A stretch of 64,000 bases of DNA from Variovorax ginsengisoli (GTDB taxonomy: Bacteria; Pseudomonadota; Gammaproteobacteria; Burkholderiales; Burkholderiaceae_C). Below are positions 1 through 8,410 of this stretch, piece after piece; within the stretch, counting starts at the first letter, position 1; every line of letters starts with the position of its first letter. The translations under genes and the position numbers were made by a program. The stretch lies in assembly GCF_030486595.1 (NCBI RefSeq), contig NZ_JAUJZH010000028.1:1-64000 (forward strand), in the 5' to 3' direction. The notes under the pieces were generated by a model that was given only the letters and a program-made list of their open reading frames with translations, made no database searches and was not told the origin of the DNA.

Positions 1-69
1 GCCTTCAACAAATGGTCGGCCGCGTTCGCCCGCCGCTTCGCCGAACTGCGCGCTCAACCGCCGCAATGA
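1..69 (+). CDS. C-terminal end of an unidentified upstream gene (partial)
   Basis: An open frame enters from the left edge and ends at the TGA at 67-69, giving the last 22 residues of a protein (beginning AFNKWSAAF and ending LRAQPPQ). The stop overlaps the ATG of the next gene in an ATGA arrangement, which is typical of translationally coupled operon partners. The tail is arginine- and alanine-rich and looks helical. The family cannot be told from so short a piece. Confidence 0.55.
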   Translation, partial: AFNKWSAAFARRFAELRAQPPQ

Positions 70-839
70 ACGCACCCCGCTTCACCACCCGCTGCCTCAC
101 CCGGGCCGTGGCCGGCGTCGCCGCCGCCCTCGCGGTTCTGCCGGCCCTCGCGCAGACCAGCGTGGCGCCCGCCAACGAGTGGCAGTTCGAATTCATTCCC
201 TACCTCTGGCTGGCCGGCATCCGTTCGGACCTGAAGCTCGGGCCCCTGCCCGGGAGCACCGTCTCCGTGAGTTCCAGCAGCGTGCTCGGGGCGCTCGACT
301 TCGGCGCCATGGGCACGCTCGAAGCGCGCAAGGGCGCCTGGGGCGGCCTGCTCGACGTGCAGTACGTCAAGCTCGGCGTCGACAACCAACTTGCGGGTGG
401 GCTGCTGGGCGGCTACAACGTCAAGTTCGAGCAGACCATCGCCACCCTGGCGGGCTTCTATCGCGTGGTCGAGGCGCCGGTCGCCGTCGATGTGCTGGGC
501 GGCGTGCGCTACGTCGACGCCAAGACCCGCATCGACATCGCGCCCAGCCTGCGCGGGCTCGGCCGCCAGATCGAAGACTCGGCCGGCGCGGCCGACGGCA
601 TCATCGGCGTGCGCACCATCGTGCCGGTCGGCGACAAGTGGTCGCTGCTCGGCTACCTGGATGTCGGCGAAGGCGGCTCGACATCCAGCTGGCAGGCGAT
701 CGCCGGCGCCAGCTACCAGTACTCGCCCACCACTTCGCTGAAGTTCGGCTACCGCTACCTGAGCTACAAGCGCGACAACGGGTTGCTCGACAAGGTCGCG
801 ATGGGCGGCCTCTACTTCGGCGCCGGGTTCAGGTTCTGA
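66..839 (+). CDS. Putative outer-membrane beta-barrel protein
   Basis: A 257-residue protein starting at the ATG that overlaps the upstream stop. The first 30 residues form a signal peptide: basic start, hydrophobic AVAGVAAALAVLPALA, probable cleavage before Q. The mature part has alternating hydrophobic/polar strands, repeated aromatic positions (FIPYLWLAGI, YNVKFEQT, LKFGYRYLSYKR) and ends in phenylalanine (GAGFRF), as outer-membrane barrels do. The central VLGGVRYVDAKTRID segment resembles small porin-like proteins of this order. An upstream in-frame start at 12 would put 18 charged residues ahead of the signal, so 66 is preferred. The 3' end overlaps the convergent kinase gene by 28 bases. 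No ligand can be inferred. Confidence 0.7.
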   Translation: MNAPRFTTRCLTRAVAGVAAALAVLPALAQTSVAPANEWQFEFIPYLWLAGIRSDLKLGPLPGSTVSVSSSSVLGALDFGAMGTLEARKGAWGGLLDVQYVKLGVDNQLAGGLLGGYNVKFEQTIATLAGFYRVVEAPVAVDVLGGVRYVDAKTRIDIAPSLRGLGRQIEDSAGAADGIIGVRTIVPVGDKWSLLGYLDVGEGGSTSSWQAIAGASYQYSPTTSLKFGYRYLSYKRDNGLLDKVAMGGLYFGAGFRF

Positions 840-2653
840 CCCGCAGCGCCGTCGCCCCGGGCGGCCGGCTCGAGCGGCAGCACGAAGCGGAAGGTCAGGC
901 CGCGGCCCTGGTTGCGCTCGACATCGAGCGTGCCGCCGTGCGCCTCAAGGATCGAGCGGCACATCGACAGGCCCATGCCGAGGCCCTTGACCTTGGTCGT
1001 GTAGAAGTGATCGAAGACCTTGTCGATGTCCTCCTCGTCGATCCCCGGGCCGCTGTCGCGGACCTCCACCCGGACCCGTCGCCCGTCGCTCGGCGCGACC
1101 GATACGTGCAGGGAGCGCGACCCGCGGGGCTGCTCCGACATGGCCTCGTTGGCGTTCATGGCCAGGTTCAGCACCACCTGCTGGAGCTGGCCCTTGTCGC
1201 CCAGCACCACGCAACCGGGCGCCATCGACCGCGTCACATCGACGCCGCGCTCCAGGAAGTCGCTGTGCATCAGGTCGACGACCTCCTGCACGCAGGCGCC
1301 GATGTCGACCTGCTCGCGTTCGGTCTCCTGCCGCCGCAGCATGGTGCGCAGGCCGTTGATGACGGCGCTCGCGCGCTTGTCGTCGCGCACCACGTCCTGC
1401 AGGATCTCGCGCAGGTCGGCGATGTCGGGCGGGTCCTGGGCCAGGAAGCGCAGCCCGGCCTGCGCGTTGCTCAGGATCGCGGTCAGCGGCTGCGACAGTT
1501 CATGCGCCAGCGATGCCGCCAGCACGGCGGTGCGTGCCACCCGGTCGGCATGCCACACCTGGCGGCGCAGCAGGTACATCTCGCTCTCGTTCCGGCGCAA
1601 ATTGGTGACGTCGGTGAAGACCCCGCACATCGCATCGGCGCTGCCGTCGCGGTTCAGCAGCGGAAACTTGAGCGACGAGAAGATGCGAGGCTCGCCTTGA
1701 CCGTTTCCGCCGATGCGTTCCTCGCGGCGCACGGCCTCGCGCTGCTGCAGCACGCGCCGGTCGCTGGCCAGCGTCGCCTCGGCCTGGGCGCTCGCGAAAA
1801 GCTCAAGATCGGTCTTGCCGATCGCCGACCCGCTCTCCAGGCCGAACAGCTCGTCGTAGACGCGGTTGGTCATCAGGTAGCGGCCGTCCCGCAGCTTGAC
1901 GTAGACCGCGGCCGGAATGTTGTCCAGGATTCCGCGCACCCGGTCGCGGCTCTGGCGGCGCTCGCGCGCGAGTTCGAAGTCCAGCAGCACGACCAGAGCG
2001 AGAAAGGTGAACTCGGCGACGTGCACGCCGGGAACTATCTGGAGGTCCACGAGGTGGTTGTAGAACATGCCGCCGATCAACAGCAGCAGGCAGGCGGCCA
2101 AGGACAGGCTGCCGCGCCGGTGTTCGCCGGCCCGGACTCGTTGCAGCGCGGCGAAGGCGCACCAGCCGAAGATGAGGTAGTAGCACAGCACACCGACCAC
2201 GTACAGGGGCGTCGGGTGGAAGACCCGCGGGTCGGTCACGCGCTCGCCCCAGGGCAGCGTGATCTCGGCCGTGGCCGGCATGCCTGCATAGGCCAGGCCC
2301 CATGGAGTCCACAGGTTGGCGACGAAGAACAGGGCGCATGCGAGGCTCATCGCGGCCTGCAGGTGGCGGGTGCGAATGTTCAGGTAGGCGCTGACGAACC
2401 AAGGGAGCACACCCGTGAAGACGATGCTGGCGCCGATCTCGACCCTGCGCATCCAGACCAGTCCGTCGGGCGTCGAGGCGCGGTAGGCCCCGGTCTTGGC
2501 GCCGACGTAGACCGTGATGGTTGCGCAGACGACCGCGAACAGCAGGTGGGTGCGGTGCACCGGCCGCTGCAGGCCGACGATGCCGTTGTGCAGCGCGGCA
2601 TAGGCGATGACCCCCGCCAGGGCGCACATCGTCAGGACGAAGGGTTCGCTCAT
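812..2653 (-). CDS. Membrane-bound PAS sensor histidine kinase
   Basis: A 613-residue hybrid of membrane sensor and kinase. The first ~230 residues contain about seven hydrophobic helices (MCALAGVIAYAAL, LLFAVVCATITVYVGA, LVVLLDFEL among them). A PAS domain follows (ILDNIPAAVYVKLRDG, with MTNRVYDELFG). The HisKA box is ASLAHELSQPLTAIL with the phospho-accepting His at residue 384. The catalytic domain has an N box (NLAMNANEAM), G1 (DSGPGID) and G2 (GLGMGLSM). Architecture and the H-box wording match FixL/TodS-like kinases that pair with LuxR-type regulators, and such a regulator is divergently encoded 89 bases away. The start chosen excludes a long charged extension. The signal sensed is unknown. 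Confidence 0.88.
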   Translation of the reverse strand: MSEPFVLTMCALAGVIAYAALHNGIVGLQRPVHRTHLLFAVVCATITVYVGAKTGAYRASTPDGLVWMRRVEIGASIVFTGVLPWFVSAYLNIRTRHLQAAMSLACALFFVANLWTPWGLAYAGMPATAEITLPWGERVTDPRVFHPTPLYVVGVLCYYLIFGWCAFAALQRVRAGEHRRGSLSLAACLLLLIGGMFYNHLVDLQIVPGVHVAEFTFLALVVLLDFELARERRQSRDRVRGILDNIPAAVYVKLRDGRYLMTNRVYDELFGLESGSAIGKTDLELFASAQAEATLASDRRVLQQREAVRREERIGGNGQGEPRIFSSLKFPLLNRDGSADAMCGVFTDVTNLRRNESEMYLLRRQVWHADRVARTAVLAASLAHELSQPLTAILSNAQAGLRFLAQDPPDIADLREILQDVVRDDKRASAVINGLRTMLRRQETEREQVDIGACVQEVVDLMHSDFLERGVDVTRSMAPGCVVLGDKGQLQQVVLNLAMNANEAMSEQPRGSRSLHVSVAPSDGRRVRVEVRDSGPGIDEEDIDKVFDHFYTTKVKGLGMGLSMCRSILEAHGGTLDVERNQGRGLTFRFVLPLEPAARGDGAAGQNLNPAPK

Positions 2654-2742
2654 CGCCCCGAGCTTAGCCGGGCGCCGCGACAGCTGGAAAAGTGCGCGAC
2701 GACGTACCATTCCGTCGTCGTCACTTGCAAAGCACCCGCCGC

Positions 2743-3402
2743 ATGACCTCTGACCGACCTGCCGTTTTCGTCGTCGACGACGACCCCTCGGTCCGCACCA
2801 GCATGGAGCGGCTGATCCGCTCGGTCGGCTGGAAGGCCGAGACCTTCGCTTCGGCCGAGGCCTTCCTCGAACGACTGCCCCTGGACGGCAGCTTCTGCCT
2901 GCTGCTCGATGTCCACATGCCCGGCACCACCGGCACCGAGCTGCTGGACATGGTGTGTGCCCAGGACTGGAACCTGCCGGTCGTCTTCCTGACGGGCCAA
3001 GGCGACGTCCCGACCTGCGCCGCATCGATGAAGAAGGGCGCGGTCGACTTCCTGCTCAAGCCGGTCGACGACGGACTGCTGCTCGACGCCCTGCGCCGCG
3101 GGCTCGAGCGCCATGCCGCGCAGGGCGAGCGCGCGGCGCGGCGCAGCAGCGTGCAGTCCCATCTCGACAGCCTCTCGCCGCGCGAGCGCCAGGTGATGGA
3201 CGGCGTGCTCTGCGGGCGCCTCAACAAGCAGATCGCTGGCGACATGGACATCTCCGAGAAGACCGTCAAGGTGCACCGGGCGCGGGTCATGGAAAAGATG
3301 GGCGTGCGCTCGGTGGCCGAACTGGTGAGCCTGTGCGGCGCCGACATCGTCGCCCGCGCGGCGACCGCACAGCAGCGCGGCGGCGGTGCGGAGGCTGGCT
3401 GA
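2743..3402 (+). CDS. FixJ/NarL-family response regulator
   Basis: A 219-residue two-domain regulator. The receiver occupies residues ~5-120, with the acidic pocket VVDDDPS, phospho-acceptor D56 (LLLDVHMPG), the T in VVFLTGQGD and K in FLLKPVDD. The C-terminal LuxR-type helix-turn-helix begins LSPRERQVMDGVL and contains ISEKTVKVHRARVM. This is the usual partner of the divergent PAS kinase on the other strand, so the two probably form one phosphorelay. Its 3' end stops three bases from the convergent single-receiver gene. An in-frame start at 2692 would add 17 arginine-rich residues and is less likely. Confidence 0.88.
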   Translation: MTSDRPAVFVVDDDPSVRTSMERLIRSVGWKAETFASAEAFLERLPLDGSFCLLLDVHMPGTTGTELLDMVCAQDWNLPVVFLTGQGDVPTCAASMKKGAVDFLLKPVDDGLLLDALRRGLERHAAQGERAARRSSVQSHLDSLSPRERQVMDGVLCGRLNKQIAGDMDISEKTVKVHRARVMEKMGVRSVAELVSLCGADIVARAATAQQRGGGAEAG

Positions 3403-3405
3403 TCG

Positions 3406-3816
3406 TCAGCGCGGGGGGGCCACCGAAGGCGCGGCGCCGCCGCTTCCGGTGACCCAGTCGATGGCGTCCAGCAGGGCCTGGTCGTCGACCGGCTTGCGAA
3501 GAAAGAACCGGGTGCCCAGTGCCCGCGCCAGGCGGCGCGTCTCGTCGTCGTCGCGCGCCGACAGCGCGATCACCGGGACGCCGACCGCGGCCTGCGTGAG
3601 TCGTTCTTGTACCTGGAGGCCGTTGAGGCCGGGCATCGAGATGTCCAGCACCACGCAGCCGACAGCGCCCTGGGCCGCCTGCGCCAGGAACGCCTCGCCG
3701 CAGTCGAAGGTGATCGCACGATGGCCGGCCGAACGCATCAGGCGGGCCAGCCCGCCCCGGACCGATGCGTCATCGTCGACCACGTACACCACCAAGTCGG
3801 CTGCGGATTTCACCAT
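3406..3816 (-). CDS. Single-domain response regulator receiver
   Basis: A 136-residue protein made of one CheY-like receiver and no output domain: YVVDDDASVR at the N-terminus, D58 in CVVLDISMPG, S/A switch region VIALSARDDDE and K in FLRKPVDD. Stand-alone receivers in FixL/TodS-type clusters act as phosphate sinks or shuttles. Its position tail to tail with the FixJ-type gene makes it the third element of the local signalling cluster. An AAGGA motif lies about ten bases before the ATG. Confidence 0.82.
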   Translation of the reverse strand: MVKSAADLVVYVVDDDASVRGGLARLMRSAGHRAITFDCGEAFLAQAAQGAVGCVVLDISMPGLNGLQVQERLTQAAVGVPVIALSARDDDETRRLARALGTRFFLRKPVDDQALLDAIDWVTGSGGAAPSVAPPR

Positions 3817-3918
3817 GGGGCGGAGTCCTTCGCTGTAGCCGCACACGATGCGCCCGCTGCCGGCCGAATGGTATTGGACCTTGGTCCCATCGGGCCGGGA
3901 GCCGGCGCAGCGGCTGCC

Positions 3919-5058
3919 TCAGCCCAGCGTGCCGGCCACGCCCTCGACCAGGTAGTCCATCTTTTCGAGCACCGGATCGTAGTTGCCGTAGCCCTTGTCC
4001 AGCACCACCTTGCCGCTGTTGCTCTTCACGGGGCCGGTCCAGATCGGCTTGCCGGCCTTCAGCTCGGCGATGGCGGCGGTGGCGGCGTTGCGCGCCTGCT
4101 CGCTCGCGCCGGCGCCGAAGGGGGTGCTCAGCACCATGTCCTTGTCATAGCCGCCGAAGAACTGGTTGGGCAGCTTCTTGCCCGCACCGACGTCGGCGGC
4201 GAAGGACTTGTAGACCGTCTCCCATTTGTTCTCGGCGCCGGTGATGAAGCCCTTGGGCGCCAGTTGCGCCTGCGAGGCGTTGTGGCCCAGCGTCTTCGCG
4301 CCGGCCTTCTCGGCCGTCTCGATCACCACCTTGGGGCTGTCGACATGGCAGGCGATCACATCGTTGCCGGCGGCGATCAGTGCGTTGGTGGCCTCGCCCT
4401 CGCGCACCGGCATCGACCACTCGCCGGTGAACACCAGCTGCACCACCGCGTTCGGGTTGACCTTGCGCACGCCCATCGCGAAGCTGTTGATGTTGCGCAG
4501 CACGATGGCGATCGGCTTGGCGGCGACGTAGCCGATCTTGTTCGTCCTGGTCGACAGGCCGGCCGCGATGCCGTTCACATAGTGCGCCTGGTCGAGGTAG
4601 CAGAAGTACCCGCCCAGGTTCATCGGATGCTTGTCGGGCGACCACAGCGAGGTGGGATGCCGGAACTCGACCTTCGGATACTTCTTCGCCATCTCGACCA
4701 TGAAGGGATCGAAATAGCCGAAGGAGGTGCCGAAGACCAGCGAGGCGCCGTCGCTCTGGATCATGCCCTCGATGGTCTTGCGCACGGCCACGGTCTCGGG
4801 CACGTTCTCTTCCTCGACCACCTTGACGCCGGGCACGGACTTCAGCGCCTGGGCGGCCACGGCATGGGCCTGGTTCCAGCCGTAGTCTCCGCGCGGGCCG
4901 ACATAGATCAGGCCGACCGTGACGCCCTTGGCCTGGGCCTGCGCGGCGGCCGCACCGAACAGGGCCGGCGCCACGGCGCTGCCGGCCAGCGTGCTGCCGA
5001 CGGCCGAGCCGAGGGTGGTGCCGAGAAAGCGGCGGCGGTTCCAGGAAGTGTTCGACAT
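3919..5058 (-). CDS. BMP-family ABC transporter substrate-binding protein, Tat-exported
   Basis: A 379-residue periplasmic receptor. The N-terminus carries a twin-arginine signal (NRRRFLGTT) followed by a hydrophobic stretch and an AAAQAQA cleavage region. The mature protein has the Bmp/PnrA layout: VGLIYVGPRGDYGWNQAH, MIQSDGASLVFGTSFGY, GYVAAKPIAIVLRNINSF and GGYDKDMVLSTPFG. Family members bind nucleosides, purines or related amides. The permease and ATPase genes are not adjacent here. A good AAGGAA Shine-Dalgarno precedes the start. The divergent neighbourhood (GntR regulator, DUF1989 gene) suggests uptake of a nitrogen-rich small molecule; that is inference. Confidence 0.87.
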   Translation of the reverse strand: MSNTSWNRRRFLGTTLGSAVGSTLAGSAVAPALFGAAAAQAQAKGVTVGLIYVGPRGDYGWNQAHAVAAQALKSVPGVKVVEEENVPETVAVRKTIEGMIQSDGASLVFGTSFGYFDPFMVEMAKKYPKVEFRHPTSLWSPDKHPMNLGGYFCYLDQAHYVNGIAAGLSTRTNKIGYVAAKPIAIVLRNINSFAMGVRKVNPNAVVQLVFTGEWSMPVREGEATNALIAAGNDVIACHVDSPKVVIETAEKAGAKTLGHNASQAQLAPKGFITGAENKWETVYKSFAADVGAGKKLPNQFFGGYDKDMVLSTPFGAGASEQARNAATAAIAELKAGKPIWTGPVKSNSGKVVLDKGYGNYDPVLEKMDYLVEGVAGTLG

Positions 5059-5123
5059 GGTGAGTTCCTTCGTCAGGTGGGGGGCGAGTGGAGTGGAGGA
5101 CAGGGGAATGGGTGGTGGGGATC

Positions 5124-5852
5124 TCAGGCCGCCCTGGGCCGCTTCGCAGCCGCCGGGCGCCCCGCTGCATAACGGCCGAGGATGCTGCCGAGGTCTTGCG
5201 CCAACGGCTTCTTCTCGGGCGCCAGGGCGCGTTCCTGCACGCTGCACAGATGCGAATCCATCAGGCGCACGGCGGTCTTCTCGTCGCCACGGCGAAAGGC
5301 CTCGATCAGCGTCTTGTGCTCGTCGATGCCGCACTGCGAGGAATGCGGATGGCCGTAGATGGCCAGGATCAGCGAGCAGCGCGACACCAGCTCCGAGACG
5401 TAGCGCTCGATCACCGGGTTGCCGGCCATCTGCGCCAGCCTGATGTGGAACTCGCCGGCCAGCCGTGCGCAGACGGCCGGCGGCTGGGCGCGCGCGGCCT
5501 CTTCCTCGCTGCGCACATGCCCTTCCAGCGCAGCGCCCATGGCAGGGGTCCAGTGCGCGATGACACGGCGCACCACCTCGCGCTCCAGGCAGGCGCGCGC
5601 CTCGAACACGCTCTGCGCCTCGGCGCGCGACGGCTGGGCGACCGTCGCGGTCCGCTTGCGGCCGGCCTCGACCAGGCCTTCCGCGGCCAGTCGGGCCAGC
5701 GCCTCGCGCACCAGGGTGCGGCTGACATGCAGATGGGTGGCGAGCTGGTCCTCGGGCAGCTTGGTGCCCGGGGTCAGGGCCTGCTCGATGACGGCATGCT
5801 TGAGCGCGAGGTAGGCGGCTTCGGACTTGCCCGGTTCGGTCGGGAGGCTCAT
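5124..5852 (-). CDS. GntR-family (FCD/FadR subfamily) transcriptional regulator
   Basis: A 242-residue regulator with an N-terminal winged helix-turn-helix (LPEDQLATHLHVSRTLVREALARL, read in two parts: LPEDQLATHLHV and SRTLVREALARL), the wing motif GRKRTATVAQP, and a C-terminal all-helical FCD ligand domain (FEARACLEREVVRR, EFHIRLAQMAGN, DEHKTLIEAFRRGD with metal-binding His residues). It lies 65 bases downstream of, and in the same direction as, the BMP receptor gene's upstream side, and divergent to the DUF1989 gene, so it probably controls both. Small molecules such as purine breakdown products are common effectors for this subfamily. Confidence 0.87.
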   Translation of the reverse strand: MSLPTEPGKSEAAYLALKHAVIEQALTPGTKLPEDQLATHLHVSRTLVREALARLAAEGLVEAGRKRTATVAQPSRAEAQSVFEARACLEREVVRRVIAHWTPAMGAALEGHVRSEEEAARAQPPAVCARLAGEFHIRLAQMAGNPVIERYVSELVSRCSLILAIYGHPHSSQCGIDEHKTLIEAFRRGDEKTAVRLMDSHLCSVQERALAPEKKPLAQDLGSILGRYAAGRPAAAKRPRAA

Positions 5853-5853
5853 G

Positions 5854-6086
5854 GTGTACAGCGCAGGTATTTCTGAAGGATGACCGGCTGTATGCGAAAA
5901 GCGGGCCAGCCACTTCGCCAGCCGCCGCGCCGCCGGATGCACCGCGACCGGCCGCGAGCGCGCGAAGCGCGGCCCCCACGCACCCGAATGGCCCTCCGGA
6001 CGATGGCCATGCACCAAGTCCGTACCGGTGCTGCCCGCGGCGATTGGCAGATATCTTGCATACCTGCGGTCATCCATCAGGTACAC
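5854..6086. promoter_or_regulatory. Divergent control region with mirrored candidate operator elements
   Basis: The 247-base gap between the GntR gene and the DUF1989 gene holds GTGTAC (5854-5859) and GCAGGTAT (5863-5870) next to one start, and their reverse complements ATACCTGC (6060-6067) and GTACAC (6081-6086) next to the other. The same two motifs flanking both divergent starts look like regulator half-sites, most simply for the GntR protein. The core of the gap shows no gene. Confidence 0.4.
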
Positions 6087-6099
6087 AGAAAGAATCGAC

Positions 6100-7182
6100 A
6101 TGAGCGCCCAGACCCTGCGCCTTTCCCTGAACCAGCAGCAGCTGGAACTCCTCGAGCGCTGCGTCGCCCGTGGCGATGCAGCCGATCTCCAGGCGCTCGC
6201 CCGGCGCGCGTTGCACGAGTGGAAGGAGGGCGTGCCCTCGGCCAGGCCGCCATCCGCGCCCGGACCCGACCTGTCGAAGCTCTCGGACCGGCGCGAATGC
6301 CTCGCCAGCCTGGTCATCGCGCCGGGCACCGGCAAGGCGCTGGAAGTGCTGCAGGGCCAGGTGGTCCGCATCTCGCAGGTCGAAGGCGGCCAGTGCGCCG
6401 ACTTCAACTGCTTCAACCTTCACGACTACCGGGAGTTCATGCACGTGGGCCGCACGCGCACGCTGCATGGCTTCAACCCCGGGCCGGGCGACTTCCTGTG
6501 GTCGGCGCCGCCGCGCGAGCGCGCCATGATGTACATCCTGGCCGACACGGTGCGCGCCAACGACGTGATGTTCCCGCGCTGCAGCGCCAACCTGTACGAG
6601 TCGGTCTACGGCTTTCGCCGGCACACCAACTGCCACGACATCCAGTCCGAGGCGCAGCGCGAATACGGGCTCACGCCGGACGACGTCCATGACTCCTTCA
6701 ACCTCTTCATGGTGACGCAGATCGCCGGCGAGCGCGGCCGCATCGAGCGCCAGACGTCGAAGGCCGGCGACCACGTGGAGTTCCTGGCGTTGATGGACGT
6801 GCTGGCGGTGCCCAATGTGTGCGGCGCCGACGTCATGCGCACCAGCAACTTCTCGCTCAAGCCCCTGAGGATCGAGGTCTTCAGCGCCTCGGAGCGCGAC
6901 CTCGCCAGCGTGCCGCCGCTCGCGGCCTACGAATCCAATCGCACGCCGGCGCAGTTCGCGCAGCCCCGCATCAAGGCCGACCGTGCACTGCAGCGCGACG
7001 CCGCCTACGTGCCGCAGTTCATCAACGTGCCGATCGTGCAGCGCGAACACGACGTGCAGCTCAGCGAGGCCGAGTGCGAGTCCCTCGAGTCGTTCGGACT
7101 GCGCCAGTTCTACGGCGCGGACCGCGCGGCGCAGTTGCGCGACGTGCTCTTCAGCTGGTGGGAGAGGCGCTACATCGGTTGA
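6100..7182 (+). CDS. DUF1989 urea-carboxylase-associated family protein
   Basis: A 360-residue protein. Residues ~70-290 match the DUF1989 family (formerly urea carboxylase-associated): ECLASLVIAPGTGKALEV, GGQCADFNCFNLHDYRE, FNPGPGDFLWSAPPRE, SVYGFRRHTNCHDI and FNLFMVTQI, with conserved Cys/His residues suited to metal binding. The first ~60 residues are an extra helical extension. Family members sit in urea, guanidine and allantoin nitrogen pathways; here there is no carboxylase, only the divergent GntR gene and BMP receptor. The start at 6100 follows an AGAAAGAA stretch rather than a strong Shine-Dalgarno. Confidence 0.8.
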   Translation: MSAQTLRLSLNQQQLELLERCVARGDAADLQALARRALHEWKEGVPSARPPSAPGPDLSKLSDRRECLASLVIAPGTGKALEVLQGQVVRISQVEGGQCADFNCFNLHDYREFMHVGRTRTLHGFNPGPGDFLWSAPPRERAMMYILADTVRANDVMFPRCSANLYESVYGFRRHTNCHDIQSEAQREYGLTPDDVHDSFNLFMVTQIAGERGRIERQTSKAGDHVEFLALMDVLAVPNVCGADVMRTSNFSLKPLRIEVFSASERDLASVPPLAAYESNRTPAQFAQPRIKADRALQRDAAYVPQFINVPIVQREHDVQLSEAECESLESFGLRQFYGADRAAQLRDVLFSWWERRYIG

Positions 7183-7186
7183 TGAT

Positions 7187-7225
7187 GGCAATTGCACCCA
7201 AGTTGACAGAACTCGGCCAATTGCC
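7187..7225 (+). promoter_or_regulatory. Candidate promoter/operator upstream of ldhA
   Basis: An 8-base inverted repeat, GGCAATTG (7187-7194) and CAATTGCC (7218-7225), brackets a perfect -35 hexamer TTGACA at 7203-7208. The matching -10 region is poor. The layout, with arms on either side of a -35, is what a repressor or LysR-type site would look like ahead of the dehydrogenase gene. Confidence 0.35.
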
Positions 7226-7263
7226 CAATGCTATGGCGTGACCGCCCCGCGCGAGGAGTTTTC

Positions 7264-8259
7264 ATGAAGACAGCCGTGTTCAGTACACGAAGCTACGACA
7301 AGGCCTTGCTGACCGCGGCGAACGCCCGGGCCGGGCACGAACTGATCTTCCTGCAAGACCGGTTGACGGCCAGCACGGCGTCGCTGGCCGCCGGCTGCGA
7401 GGCTGTCTGCGTGTTCGTGAACGACAACGTCGATGCCGAAGTGCTGACCCTGCTGGCCGCGCAGGGAACGCGGCTGGTCGCCACCCGTTCCACGGGCTAC
7501 AACCAGATCGACGCTGCGGCTGCCGCAGGGCTGGGCATCGAGGTCGTGCGCGTCACCAGCTACTCGCCGTATTCGGTGGCCGAGTTTGCCGTCGGCCTGC
7601 TGCTGGCGGTGAACCGCAAGATCGCGCGGGCCAGCGCGCGCACGCGCGACGGCAACTTCGAACTCGACGGCCTGATGGGCTTCGACCTGCACGGCAAGAC
7701 GGTGGGCGTGATCGGCACCGGCAAGATCGGCACCATCTTTGCGCGCATCATGCTGGGCTTCGGGTGCACGGTGCTGGGCTATGACCAGTACCGAAACCCT
7801 GACTTCGAGGCCATGGGCGGGAACTATGCGAGCAGCGCGGACCTGGTTCACGACTGCGACGTCATCTCGTTGCATTGCCCCCTGACCGACCAGACACGGC
7901 ACATCGTGAATGCCGAGTCACTGGCACGCGCCAAGCGCGGCGCCATCCTCATCAACACCAGTCGCGGCGCCCTGGTGGACACCGAGGCGGCGATCGCCGC
8001 GCTGAAGACCGGGCAACTCGGCGGACTGGCCATCGACGTCTACGAACAGGAGTCCAACCTGTTCTTCCAGGACCTGTCGTCGACCATCATCGAGGACGAC
8101 GTCATCCAGCGGCTGGTGTCGTTCCACAACGTGATCGTGACGGGCCACCAGGCCTTTTTCACCCAGGAGGCGATCGGGCAGATCATGCAGACCACCATCG
8201 AGAGCATCAGTGCCTTCGAGTCGGGGGCCGAACTGGTCAACCGTGTTCCGGTCGGCTGA
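7264..8259 (+). CDS. ldhA: D-lactate dehydrogenase-like 2-hydroxyacid dehydrogenase
   Basis: A 331-residue NAD-dependent D-2-hydroxyacid dehydrogenase most like LdhA: MKTAVFSTRSYDK at the N-terminus, RSTGYNQID, the Rossmann motif GVIGTGKIGTIFA, catalytic Arg in NTSRGALVDTEA, Glu in DVYEQESNLF and catalytic His in VTGHQAFFTQEA. The YEQES-LFF-D signature is characteristic of LdhA rather than of glycerate or phosphoglycerate dehydrogenases. It converts pyruvate and D-lactate using NADH in the cytoplasm. GAGGAG sits seven bases before the ATG. No lactate permease is adjacent. Confidence 0.87.
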   Translation: MKTAVFSTRSYDKALLTAANARAGHELIFLQDRLTASTASLAAGCEAVCVFVNDNVDAEVLTLLAAQGTRLVATRSTGYNQIDAAAAAGLGIEVVRVTSYSPYSVAEFAVGLLLAVNRKIARASARTRDGNFELDGLMGFDLHGKTVGVIGTGKIGTIFARIMLGFGCTVLGYDQYRNPDFEAMGGNYASSADLVHDCDVISLHCPLTDQTRHIVNAESLARAKRGAILINTSRGALVDTEAAIAALKTGQLGGLAIDVYEQESNLFFQDLSSTIIEDDVIQRLVSFHNVIVTGHQAFFTQEAIGQIMQTTIESISAFESGAELVNRVPVG

Positions 8260-8302
8260 CTGCCTCGACAGCGCCATCGGCGCGACCGCACAGGGAGGGT
8301 GA

Positions 8303-8325
8303 CATCATCACACTTGAGGATGATG
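8303..8325. other. Short hairpin downstream of ldhA
   Basis: CATCATC (8303-8309) and GATGATG (8319-8325) form a perfect 7-bp stem with a 9-base loop, 44 bases after the ldhA stop. There is no following T run, so it is a weak candidate terminator or an RNA-processing hairpin only. Confidence 0.3.
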
Positions 8326-8410
8326 GCCCCGGATAGCTCCTTCGGCCAGTTGAGCAACCGCGCCCGGTCGAACATAGTCCCCCTGGATCATTGAATCCGG
8401 AGGAGATGCC

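Noticed and set aside
179..2746. An 855-codon open frame opposite the histidine kinase gene
   Set aside because: It is antisense to a clear kinase with all motifs, is arginine- and histidine-rich, and arises from GC-rich third positions.
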